A stretch of 11,253 bases of DNA from a bacterium (lineage in GTDB: Bacteria > Patescibacteriota > Minisyncoccia > Phycocordibacterales > Phycocordibacteraceae), in contig JAJXUQ010000011.1 in the NCBI GenBank assembly GCA_021782685.1, positions 1 through 11,253 on the forward strand, in the 5' to 3' direction. Numbering within the stretch: the first letter of the stretch is position 1; each line of letters starts with the position of its first letter. Positions 1 through 6,554 of this stretch are shown here, in pieces. Made by a program: the position numbers and the translations under genes. The notes beneath the pieces are model-generated. The model was given only the letters and a program-made list of their open reading frames with translations, was not told the DNA's origin and ran no database searches.

Positions 1-2588
1 CTGCCAATAACGCCATCTCTTCAAGCGCCACCCCGACTTTCTCTTGGCAAGACATGCCCGACTACTACGCCATCAACAAGTATCAGCTCTACATCGACGG
101 CTCGCTTGCCGTGGATAATCTCACGGCGACCACGACGACGCTCTCCACTCCGCTCACGGCCGGCACGCACACCTGGTACGTCAAAGCGCTCGACAGTAAC
201 GGCACCACCGCGACCTCCACCTCCACCTTCACGCTTAACGTTGTCCCCGGATATGCCGTGCCCTATACGTTCTATGTCGATAATGTTGCCGGGAGCGACA
301 ATAATCCGGGCACTCAGGCAGCTCCATGGGCGACGCTTGCCAAGGCAGATGAGACCGTACCGGCGGGGGACACGGTGAAGATAGTAAAGAATAGCGGCGT
401 GCCGTATCGGGAGACGCTCGATCCGGCGAACGCCGGCACAGCCGCTCTCCCCATTACTTTTGAAGCCGCAGACGCGACGCAGAAGCCGGAGATCTGGGGC
501 AGCACCGACGTCTCGGGAGGGTGGAGCGTGTACAGCGGCGGCACCGCGAACACTTACCAGAAAGCGTTTACCGCGACTTCGACCGTGCTCGCGGCAGGAG
601 CGACTATCTCAAGTCTTACAGTGCGGGTCGAAGGGTCGAGCGCCACCACGCTTTCCCCGGGAACGTGGTACTACACCTCGGGTACGCTCTACTATTGTCT
701 CGCGTCCGGAGAAAACATCTCGACGCTCCATATCGAAGCGGGAGCGCAGAATTACGGAGTGAATATAGCGCAGTCTGGGACTCCTGTTGACGCCTTCACC
801 AACATCAGCGATATCATCGTGCGATATGCGAACACCGCCGGATTTGTTGTCGGTGCAAATAGCGGGACGACAACGCTCACCGGCGTCGAGGCGTATGGCA
901 ATTACGCCGGTCTACAGCTCGGCAACAACGTTACCGTGGAGAACTCCATCTTTGCGGACAACGTCACGAGCGGCATCTCTCTCACGCTTCCGAACGGCGC
1001 CTATATATACAACAATCTTATCTACGGCAACGGCAAAAATGGTTTCCACACGATCTTTGGAGCCATGAATACGCAAATAGAGAATAACATCGTCGCGGCG
1101 AACGGCCTGTCCTCGTTCGCGTATACGTATCCGCTTCCGCCGGCGAATCTTCCCGGATTCTCCGCCTCCAACAACAACTGGGACGTCGCGGGCGACACCA
1201 CGTGGGAATCCACCTACAAAGGCGTCAATAACCAGGAAGACCTGAATCCGCTTCTGAACGATCCTTCCGCAAACGACTTCTCGCTGAGCTTCCTCTCGCC
1301 CGACATCGACACCGGTACCTCCGTCGCCGGACGCACTGTCGATATCCTCGGCAATCCTATATACGGTACGCCCGATATCGGCCCGTACGAATACCAGCCG
1401 CCGTACCTCATGGGTACCGACCCGTTCGAGCGCACGGGCGACATCCGCATCTACGGCAACGGCAAGTATCGCTACACCACCGCCACTTCAAGCACCGCGA
1501 CCGCCGCGCTTACGATTACTCCCGTGGGAGGATTCAGCGTCGGCAACTACGCGCAGTGGATGGATGTCGGCATCACCACGTGGGATACGAGCGGCGACTA
1601 TAAGAAAGTCTGGACCGAGTCGTCTCCCATCGCTACCTCGACGGTGCACACGGTCGGCGGCTTCGCTTCGAGCACGACATACGGTATCGGCGTCGACGGC
1701 GCCTTCTTCGCGACGAGCACCACGGACGGAAGCGGCTCGCTCTCCTTCACCTATACCAAGGGCTACACGACGCACACCTTCACCGTCGCGAACGACGCTC
1801 CCGCCGCCTTCTCGCTCTCTTCTCCCGCAGACGGAGCGAGCATGAGCGGCGCGCAATCGTTCTCATGGAATCCCTCGAGCGATTCATGGGGCGGTCTCAC
1901 GGGCTACGCTCTCTATATCGACGACGCTCTTGCCGGCTCTCTCCCGAGCTCCGCCACCTCGTTCACCGTCACGCAGTCCCTTTCCTGCAACACGACCCAT
2001 CATTGGTATGTTGTGGCCACCGACGAGCTCGGACAGAAGACCGATTCGAATACTTCCTCCTTCACCATCCCCTGTGGCGGTATCGGCATCACGACAGCAG
2101 TACCCGCTCCCAGCAGTCCTCCTGCGGCAGCGCCCGCCTCCGCCAATCCTCCTCTGACCGCTCCCAGCGCTACCTCGACAGAGCAGAATACGAATACGGC
2201 CGCGCCGCAGTCTCCCGCGAACGCGACATCGCTTACCGCCGCGCAAGTCCAATCGATCCTTTCGCTCCTCTCTTCGTTCGGCGCGAGCAGCGCCACGATC
2301 ACGGAAGTCGATGCGGCGCTCACGGGCGCGCCGCTCCCCGCAGCCTCTTCTTCTCCGGCGTATTCATCTTGTTCTTTCACGATGAATCTCACGCTGCATT
2401 CGGAAGGCGGCGAAGTCTCCTGCCTCCAGCGCGACCTTATCGCTTCCGGCTACGGCATCTCCGCCGGCGCTACCGGATACTTCGGTCTTGAGACGCGCGC
2501 GGCGGTGAGCGCATGGCAGAAAGCGAACGGCATCACTCCCGACGCAGGATACTTCGGTCCGCTCTCGCGTGCGCATTGGAATTTGTAG
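1..2588 (+). CDS. Secreted beta-helix/Ig-like surface protein with C-terminal peptidoglycan-binding domain (5' end outside window)
   Basis: The reading frame is open from base 3 with no stop before TAG at 2586-2588, so the ATG at 54 is internal and the true start lies upstream. Domains in order: an Fn3/Ig-like module (about 30-240, with FSWQDM, YQLYIDG and HTWYVKALDSNG); a right-handed parallel beta-helix of the pectate-lyase-like type (about 255-1395), opening with FYVDNVAGSDNNPGT and closing with PDIGPYEY; a Thr/Ser-rich beta module (about 1410-1790); a second Fn3/Ig-like module (about 1800-2075, with YALYIDD and HHWYVVATDELGQ); a Pro/Ala/Ser/Thr linker (about 2080-2370); and a PG_binding_1-like domain (about 2376-2588) with CLQRDLIASGYG, TGYFGLETRAAVSAWQ and GPLSRAHWN. 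The architecture suggests an exported protein held on the cell wall by its C-terminus. The beta-helix could bind or cleave polysaccharide, but I see no clear catalytic set, so no enzymatic role is assigned. It is probably a Sec substrate. Confidence 0.88.
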   Translation, partial: ANNAISSSATPTFSWQDMPDYYAINKYQLYIDGSLAVDNLTATTTTLSTPLTAGTHTWYVKALDSNGTTATSTSTFTLNVVPGYAVPYTFYVDNVAGSDNNPGTQAAPWATLAKADETVPAGDTVKIVKNSGVPYRETLDPANAGTAALPITFEAADATQKPEIWGSTDVSGGWSVYSGGTANTYQKAFTATSTVLAAGATISSLTVRVEGSSATTLSPGTWYYTSGTLYYCLASGENISTLHIEAGAQNYGVNIAQSGTPVDAFTNISDIIVRYANTAGFVVGANSGTTTLTGVEAYGNYAGLQLGNNVTVENSIFADNVTSGISLTLPNGAYIYNNLIYGNGKNGFHTIFGAMNTQIENNIVAANGLSSFAYTYPLPPANLPGFSASNNNWDVAGDTTWESTYKGVNNQEDLNPLLNDPSANDFSLSFLSPDIDTGTSVAGRTVDILGNPIYGTPDIGPYEYQPPYLMGTDPFERTGDIRIYGNGKYRYTTATSSTATAALTITPVGGFSVGNYAQWMDVGITTWDTSGDYKKVWTESSPIATSTVHTVGGFASSTTYGIGVDGAFFATSTTDGSGSLSFTYTKGYTTHTFTVANDAPAAFSLSSPADGASMSGAQSFSWNPSSDSWGGLTGYALYIDDALAGSLPSSATSFTVTQSLSCNTTHHWYVVATDELGQKTDSNTSSFTIPCGGIGITTAVPAPSSPPAAAPASANPPLTAPSATSTEQNTNTAAPQSPANATSLTAAQVQSILSLLSSFGASSATITEVDAALTGAPLPAASSSPAYSSCSFTMNLTLHSEGGEVSCLQRDLIASGYGISAGATGYFGLETRAAVSAWQKANGITPDAGYFGPLSRAHWNL

Positions 2589-2600
2589 TTGCCGCCGCGT

Positions 2601-2632
2601 CGCAAAAAAATTTTTTGCGAAAATTTTTTCGC
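2601..2632. repeat. Overlapping A/T palindromes after the surface-protein gene
   Basis: CGCAAAAAAATTTTTTGCG (2601-2619) is a palindrome around a single central A. It overlaps GCGAAAATTTTTTCGC (2617-2632), a second near-palindrome. A third AAAAAATTTTTT block lies at 2664-2675. As RNA these could form hairpins with minimal loops and serve as a weak terminator for the upstream gene. As DNA they are A-tracts expected to bend the helix. No loop-and-U-tract terminator of the usual form is present, so either role is inference. Confidence 0.5.
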
Positions 2633-2634
2633 AG

Positions 2635-2643
2635 TTATCCACA
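2635..2643 (+). promoter_or_regulatory. Perfect DnaA-box 9-mer TTATCCACA
   Basis: The spacer 2589-2772 contains an exact match to the high-affinity DnaA-box consensus TTATCCACA, flanked by A/T palindromes on both sides and followed by the alternating palindromes ATGCGCGCAT (2645-2654) and GCGCATGCGC (2649-2658). DnaA boxes act in replication initiation, as DnaA-titrating sites, or in regulation by DnaA. A single box with no dnaA gene in view does not establish an origin. The rest of the spacer, up to the ATG at 2773, has no recognisable gene. A loose -10 (GATAAT, 2683-2688) is the only promoter hint I see for the small downstream gene. Confidence 0.45.
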
Positions 2644-2772
2644 CATGCGCGCATGCGCAGCACAAAAAATTTTTTCACGCGCGATAATGTCATGTAGAAA
2701 CGTTTGTGCATGAAATCTTTTCGCGCGCAGACGGGTCGACATATCAGCCATCATTTCTAATTCGCAACCACC

Positions 2773-2865
2773 ATGGCAACGAAAAAGCGTAAGGCAGTGA
2801 AGAAGACTGCAAAGAAAGCCGCGAAGAAGACTACGAAGCGCAAGGCTGCAAAGAAGCGTCGTTAG
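2773..2865 (+). CDS. 30-residue Lys/Ala-rich histone-H1-like basic protein
   Basis: ATG at 2773 to TAG at 2863-2865 gives 30 residues, of which 13 are Lys and 4 Arg (17 basic, none acidic); the rest are mainly Ala and Thr. The pattern of KK pairs separated by A/T (KKTAKKAAKKTTKRKAAKK) resembles the C-terminal tails of histone H1 and the bacterial Hc1/AlgP-type proteins that bind DNA non-specifically. A role in nucleoid compaction, or in binding other nucleic acid such as rRNA, is inferred. The gene is bounded by its own spacer upstream and a strong terminator six bases downstream of the stop, which supports it as a real, separately transcribed gene despite its size. There is no Shine-Dalgarno sequence before the ATG. 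An alternative is a small ribosome-associated basic peptide; the composition alone cannot separate these. Confidence 0.72.
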   Translation: MATKKRKAVKKTAKKAAKKTTKRKAAKKRR

Positions 2866-2870
2866 TCTCC

Positions 2871-2908
2871 AAACAAAAAACGCTCCTCAAGGGGAGCGTT
2901 TTTTGTTT
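2871..2908 (+). terminator. Strong intrinsic terminator, probably bidirectional
   Basis: The left arm AAACAAAAAACGCTCC (2871-2886) and right arm GGAGCGTTTTTTGTTT (2893-2908) are perfect 16-base complements around a six-base loop. The GC core CGCTCC/GGAGCG is followed by six T on the + strand and, because of the matching A run upstream, by a U-tract on the - strand too. It ends the small basic-protein transcript and insulates secA. Confidence 0.93.
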
Positions 2909-2951
2909 GCATGCGCGCGCGAATGGAAGAGAAGCGGCACGGCAGCGCGGC

Positions 2952-2980
2952 TTACTCAAACGGGAGCCAGATGGTATAGT
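2952..2980 (+). promoter_or_regulatory. secA promoter, predicted leaderless start
   Basis: -35 TTACTC (2952-2957), 17-base spacer, -10 TATAGT (2975-2980) preceded by TGG, giving an extended -10. Transcription would begin near 2987, two bases before the secA ATG at 2989, so there is no room for a ribosome-binding site. The same -35 hexamer and the same spacing occur upstream of the gene at 8074. Confidence 0.68.
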
Positions 2981-2988
2981 GCATCCCG

Positions 2989-5505
2989 ATGCTCGGGCTT
3001 TCTCGTCTTTTCTCGAAAAACCAATCCGCCGCTTTCCTGAAAGCGGCGGCGGCGGAGGTCGCGGCGACGAACAAGCTCTCGGAAGGGTTCAGAGGGCTTT
3101 CCGACGAGGAGATACGCGGTAAATTCAGCGAGGCGCGGCAGCGCGCAGAGGCAGCAGGTACCCCGCCGGAGACCGATATCCCGCTCGTCTTCGCGCTCGT
3201 GCGCGAAGCGGCGCGCCGTACGCTCGGACAGACTCATTTCGACGTGCAGCTCATGGGCGGTCTCGCGCTCCTGCGCGGGAAGATAGCCGAGATGCGCACC
3301 GGCGAGGGCAAGACGCTCGTCGCCACCTTGCCGGCGACCTTCCACGCCCTTTCCGGCAAGGGCGTACAGGTCGTTACGGTGAACGACTATCTCGCCCGCC
3401 GCGACGGGGCATGGATGGGACAGGTCTACGATTATCTCGGTCTCGCGGTCGGCGTCGTGACCTCGGCAGGCGCGTACCGCTATGACCCGTCGCATGTCGC
3501 GAAGGAAGAAGATGCCGAGCGCGATGCCGAAGGCTCCTTCAAGGTCTTCTACGACTATCTGCGTCCGGTAACGAAGAAGGAAGCGTATGCATCTGACGTC
3601 GTCTACGTGACGAATAACGAGCTCGGTTTCGATTACTTGCGCGACAATACCGCCTACGACGCTTCGCAGATCGTGCAGCGCGGCTACCACTACGCGATCA
3701 TCGACGAAGTCGACTCGATCCTTATCGACGAGGCGCGCACGCCGCTCATCATCAGCGGGCCGGCGGGCGATTCGGAAAAGCTCTACGAACGGTTCGCCGG
3801 TATCGTCCGCGGCATGCAGGCGGGCGAGGATTACACCGTCGACGAGAAGCAGAAAGCGATCCAGATCACCGAAGCGGGCATGCACAAGGCGGAGGTTGCG
3901 CTCGGCCTTGAGAATCTCTACACCGAAGGCGGCGTGAAGTATGCGCATCATCTTGAGACGGCGGTACGCGCGCAGGCGCTTTTCCATAAAGACAAGGAGT
4001 ACGTGGTGCAAGGAGGCGAGATACTCATCGTGGACGAGTTCACCGGTAGGATGCAACCCGGCCGACGCTGGTCGGAGGGATTGCACCAGGCGGTCGAAGC
4101 GAAGGAAGGCGTCATGGTGAAGGAGGAGACGCGCACGTACGCGAGCGTCACCTTCCAGAACCTCTTCCGCATGTACGAGCAGCTCGCCGGCATGACGGGC
4201 ACCGCGCTTTCCTCCGAGGAGGAGTTCTACACCGTCTATGGGCTCGAGGTCGTCGTGATACCGGCCAATAAGCCGGTCGCGCGCAAGGACTACGACGACC
4301 TCATCTTCCAGAGCGCGACGGGGAAGTACCGTGCCGTCGCGCGCGCGGTGAAGGAGCGGCACCTGAAAGGGCAGCCGGTCCTCGTCGGTACGGTCTCTGT
4401 CGAGGACAACGAGATCGTCAGCAGGCACCTCGCGGACGCGGGCATACCGCACGAGGTGCTGAACGCGAAGAACCACGAGCGCGAGGGCGAGATAATAGCC
4501 GAAGCGGGGAAGGAAGGGCGCGTGACCGTGGCAACCAATCTCGCCGGCCGCGGCGTCGACATCAAGCTCGGCGGCGCACTCGCGACGAGCGCCGACCGCG
4601 CTGCGGTCATCGGGAAGGGCGGCCTCATGGTCATCGGCACCGAGCGGCATGACGCGCGCCGCATCGACAACCAGCTGCGCGGCCGCTCGGGGCGCCAGGG
4701 AGATCCGGGCGAGACGCGTTTCTATGTCTCCCTCGAAGACAAGCTCATGCGCGTCTTCGCCTCAGAGACCTTGAAGAAGGTGATGGGCAGTTTCGGCATC
4801 CCCGAAGACGAGCCGATAGAGAGCCCGATGATCACCCGTTCGCTCGAGACCGCGCAGGGACGCATCGAGGGATTCAACTTCGACTCGCGCAAGCAGGTCC
4901 TCGCGTACGACGACGTGATGAATACGCAGCGTCTCGCGATGTACGCCCGCCGCCGTGCCGCCCTCAAGGAGAGCGATGCGGAGGTCGAGAATATCTTCCG
5001 CGGCCTTCTTGAGGGCAGCGACGCGGGGCTTGCCACCTTCGAAGCGAAGAGGGCGGAACTCGGCGACGCATTCATCCCGAACATGCGGCGCCTCCTCCTG
5101 CAGGTCATAGACCTGTTCTGGCTCGAACATATCGAGACCATGGACTACCTGCGCCGCTCGGTATCGCTGCGCGCATACGGGCAGCGGAACCCTCTCATCG
5201 AATACCGCCGCGAGGCGCTCGCGCGTTTCCGGCAGCTTGAAGAGAACATTCGCGCGGCGATCAGCGAGGCGCTGCCGCGCGTCGCTCCGACAGACGCCGA
5301 GCGCATCCGTGCCGAAGAGGCGAAGGTGCGCGCCGCGCTTGCCGCCTCCGGAAAGGAAGAGCAGGGCGCGTCTTCGCCGCTCGTGAAAGCCGCCGGCTAC
5401 GGCCGCAACGATTTCGTCGTCATCAAGAACGGCAGCGAGACGAGGACGATGAAATTCAAAAAGGCCGAACCGTTTTTAGCGGAGGGTTGGGAGCTGGTAA
5501 AGTAA
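2989..5505 (+). CDS. secA: Preprotein translocase ATPase SecA
   Basis: This is the motor ATPase that pushes unfolded preproteins through SecYEG at the inner membrane. The 838-residue product carries Walker A MRTGEGKT (102-109), VTVNDYLARRDG (129-140), TNNELGFDYLRDN (208-220), DEVD Walker B (239-242) followed by LIDEARTPLIISGP, GRRWSEGLHQA (358-368), MTGTA (402-406), VATNLAGRGVDIKLGG (514-529) and motif VI QLRGRSGRQGD (562-572), plus WLEHIETMDYLRR of the helical scaffold. The ATG at 2989 fits the promoter and the usual SecA N-terminus. Three features differ from E. coli and B. subtilis SecA: about 30 extra residues between GLAVGVV and EAYASDVVY (about 158-197); only about 70 residues from YDDV to WLEH instead of about 125-130, so part of the helical wing domain is missing; and no C-terminal CxC zinc/SecB-binding tail, the protein ending in a basic GRNDFVVIKNG...AEGWELVK segment. 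Both nucleotide-binding domains look intact, so it should be active. obg follows after 28 bases. Confidence 0.97.
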   Translation: MLGLSRLFSKNQSAAFLKAAAAEVAATNKLSEGFRGLSDEEIRGKFSEARQRAEAAGTPPETDIPLVFALVREAARRTLGQTHFDVQLMGGLALLRGKIAEMRTGEGKTLVATLPATFHALSGKGVQVVTVNDYLARRDGAWMGQVYDYLGLAVGVVTSAGAYRYDPSHVAKEEDAERDAEGSFKVFYDYLRPVTKKEAYASDVVYVTNNELGFDYLRDNTAYDASQIVQRGYHYAIIDEVDSILIDEARTPLIISGPAGDSEKLYERFAGIVRGMQAGEDYTVDEKQKAIQITEAGMHKAEVALGLENLYTEGGVKYAHHLETAVRAQALFHKDKEYVVQGGEILIVDEFTGRMQPGRRWSEGLHQAVEAKEGVMVKEETRTYASVTFQNLFRMYEQLAGMTGTALSSEEEFYTVYGLEVVVIPANKPVARKDYDDLIFQSATGKYRAVARAVKERHLKGQPVLVGTVSVEDNEIVSRHLADAGIPHEVLNAKNHEREGEIIAEAGKEGRVTVATNLAGRGVDIKLGGALATSADRAAVIGKGGLMVIGTERHDARRIDNQLRGRSGRQGDPGETRFYVSLEDKLMRVFASETLKKVMGSFGIPEDEPIESPMITRSLETAQGRIEGFNFDSRKQVLAYDDVMNTQRLAMYARRRAALKESDAEVENIFRGLLEGSDAGLATFEAKRAELGDAFIPNMRRLLLQVIDLFWLEHIETMDYLRRSVSLRAYGQRNPLIEYRREALARFRQLEENIRAAISEALPRVAPTDAERIRAEEAKVRAALAASGKEEQGASSPLVKAAGYGRNDFVVIKNGSETRTMKFKKAEPFLAEGWELVK
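5495..5503 (+). promoter_or_regulatory. Possible extended -10 promoter for obg inside the secA end
   Basis: TGG followed by TAAAGT (5498-5503) overlaps the last secA codons and stop. It copies the TGG-TATAGT layout of the secA promoter, though there is no convincing -35. Transcription would start near 5510, leaving a leader of about 24 bases. obg may simply be co-transcribed with secA. Confidence 0.3.
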
Positions 5506-5508
5506 TTT

Positions 5509-5528
5509 CGAGAAGCGAAGCGATCTCG
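5509..5528. repeat. Short inverted repeat in the secA-obg gap
   Basis: CGAGA (5509-5513) and TCTCG (5524-5528) flank AGCGAAGCGA, itself a tandem of AGCGA. It could form a five-pair hairpin just before the obg ATG. There is no T run, so it is not a terminator; a weak effect on translation is possible. Confidence 0.3.
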
Positions 5529-5533
5529 TTGCC

Positions 5534-6505
5534 ATGGCATTCGTCGATGAAGCGAAAATATACGCCGCGGCGGGCAAGGGCGGCGACGGCGTCATACGCT
5601 GGCTGCGCACGAAGGAGAATGCGCGCGGTGGCCCTTCAGGCGGAGACGGGGGCAAGGGCGGCGACGTCATCCTCCTTGGCGTGCGCGATCTCGCGGCGCT
5701 CGCGCACTATCGGTATGAGAAGAAATTCCATGCGGAAGATGGCGAGGCAGGGAAGGGCGAATTGAAACATGGCGTAAACGGCAGCCCCGTCTTTCTCAAG
5801 GTACCGGTCGGCACGTTTGCGCGGGTTGTCGAGACCGGCGAGGAGTACGAGATTACCGAAGAGGGCGAGAGCGTCGTCGTGTTCAAGGGCGGGGGCGGTG
5901 GGAAAGGGAATGCCCGCTTCAAGAGCGCGACGAACCAGAACCCCTTTCAGCAGACGGCCGGCAAGGAAGGGGGGAGCGGGAATATCGAATTCACGCTCAA
6001 GATAATCGCGGACGCGGGGCTTATCGGGCTTCCGAACGCGGGGAAATCGTCGCTTCTGAACGCGCTCACGAGAGCGAAGTCGAAGGTCGGTGCCTACCCT
6101 TTCACTACTCTCGAACCGAGTCTCGGAGATTTTTACGGCCGCGTCCTCGCGGACATCCCTGGCCTTATCGAAGGCGCCTCGTCCGGACGAGGGCTGGGCA
6201 TCAGATTTTTAAAACACATAGAACGCACAGGAATCCTACTGCATCTCGTCTCGGCAGACCAAGATGACCCGATCGCGGCCTATAGGGAAGTACGGAAAGA
6301 GCTTGAAATGTTCGGGCACGGGCTCGCGAAGAAAAACGAGATCATCGTCTTATCGAAGGCGGACCTTGTCTCGCCCGGAGAGCTTGAGACGAAAGCGCAA
6401 CTCTTTGCCCGGGAGACGGATCGGGAGGTACTTCCGATCTCGGTCGAGGACGCAGCTCTGCTCAAGACGTTCACCGACCGCCTCATACAGCTGCTCCCCG
6501 CATAG
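5534..6505 (+). CDS. obg: Obg/CgtA-family GTPase
   Basis: This is a ribosome-associated GTPase involved in large-subunit maturation and stress or growth control. The 323-residue protein has the glycine-rich Obg fold at residues 1 to about 157 (AAGKGGDG, GGPSGGDGGKGGDV, GGGGGKGNARFKSATNQNP), then the G domain: G1 GLPNAGKS (165-172), switch-I threonines in YPFTT (188-192), G3 DIPGLIEGA (207-215), G4 SKAD (274-277) and a G5-region ISVED (302-306). G4 carries Ser where NKxD is canonical; Ser or Thr there is tolerated in several GTPases. The protein stops soon after the G domain, so the C-terminal OCT domain of Bacillus-type Obg is absent. The ATG at 5534 gives the expected MAFVDEAKIY start. It sits between secA and gatB on the same strand and is probably co-transcribed with secA. 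No Shine-Dalgarno sequence is visible. Confidence 0.96.
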   Translation: MAFVDEAKIYAAAGKGGDGVIRWLRTKENARGGPSGGDGGKGGDVILLGVRDLAALAHYRYEKKFHAEDGEAGKGELKHGVNGSPVFLKVPVGTFARVVETGEEYEITEEGESVVVFKGGGGGKGNARFKSATNQNPFQQTAGKEGGSGNIEFTLKIIADAGLIGLPNAGKSSLLNALTRAKSKVGAYPFTTLEPSLGDFYGRVLADIPGLIEGASSGRGLGIRFLKHIERTGILLHLVSADQDDPIAAYREVRKELEMFGHGLAKKNEIIVLSKADLVSPGELETKAQLFARETDREVLPISVEDAALLKTFTDRLIQLLPA

Positions 6506-6540
6506 CGTCCTCGACTCTGGAATTTCCCCCGCAACGCTAT
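6502..6540. repeat. Inverted repeat spanning the obg-gatB gap
   Basis: ATAGCGT (6502-6508, overlapping the obg stop codon) is matched by ACGCTAT (6534-6540), which runs into the putative gatB -10. The 25-base loop holds no T run after the stem, so it is not a classic terminator. It may be chance or a weak regulatory fold. Confidence 0.3.
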
Positions 6541-6543
6541 ACA
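6538..6543 (+). promoter_or_regulatory. Possible gatB -10 element
   Basis: TATACA lies 11 bases before the gatB ATG at 6555, similar in placement to the -10 elements before secA and the gene at 8074. The best -35-like sequence (CGACTC, 6512-6517) is about 20 bases away, which is long, so this is a weak call. Confidence 0.3.
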
Positions 6544-6554
6544 CTGTGGACTAT

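Noticed and set aside
54..56. ATG as the start of the first gene
   Set aside because: The frame is open to the left edge and the preceding residues (ATPTFSWQD) belong to the same Ig-like module.
2999..3009. TTTCTCGTCTT at the secA start as another operator copy
   Set aside because: It matches 10 of 12 bases but encodes the SecA N-terminus (LSRLF), so coding constraint or chance is sufficient explanation.
2956..4650. 564-codon open frame antisense to secA
   Set aside because: It lies wholly opposite well-conserved SecA motifs. Its product is Arg/Asp/His/Leu-rich as expected from the complement of GC-rich codons, and it resembles no protein family.
6264..6554. 97-codon N-terminal extension of gatB
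   Set aside because: It overlaps obg in another frame, is Arg/Ser-rich and has no GatB homology; the conserved GatB start is at 6555.
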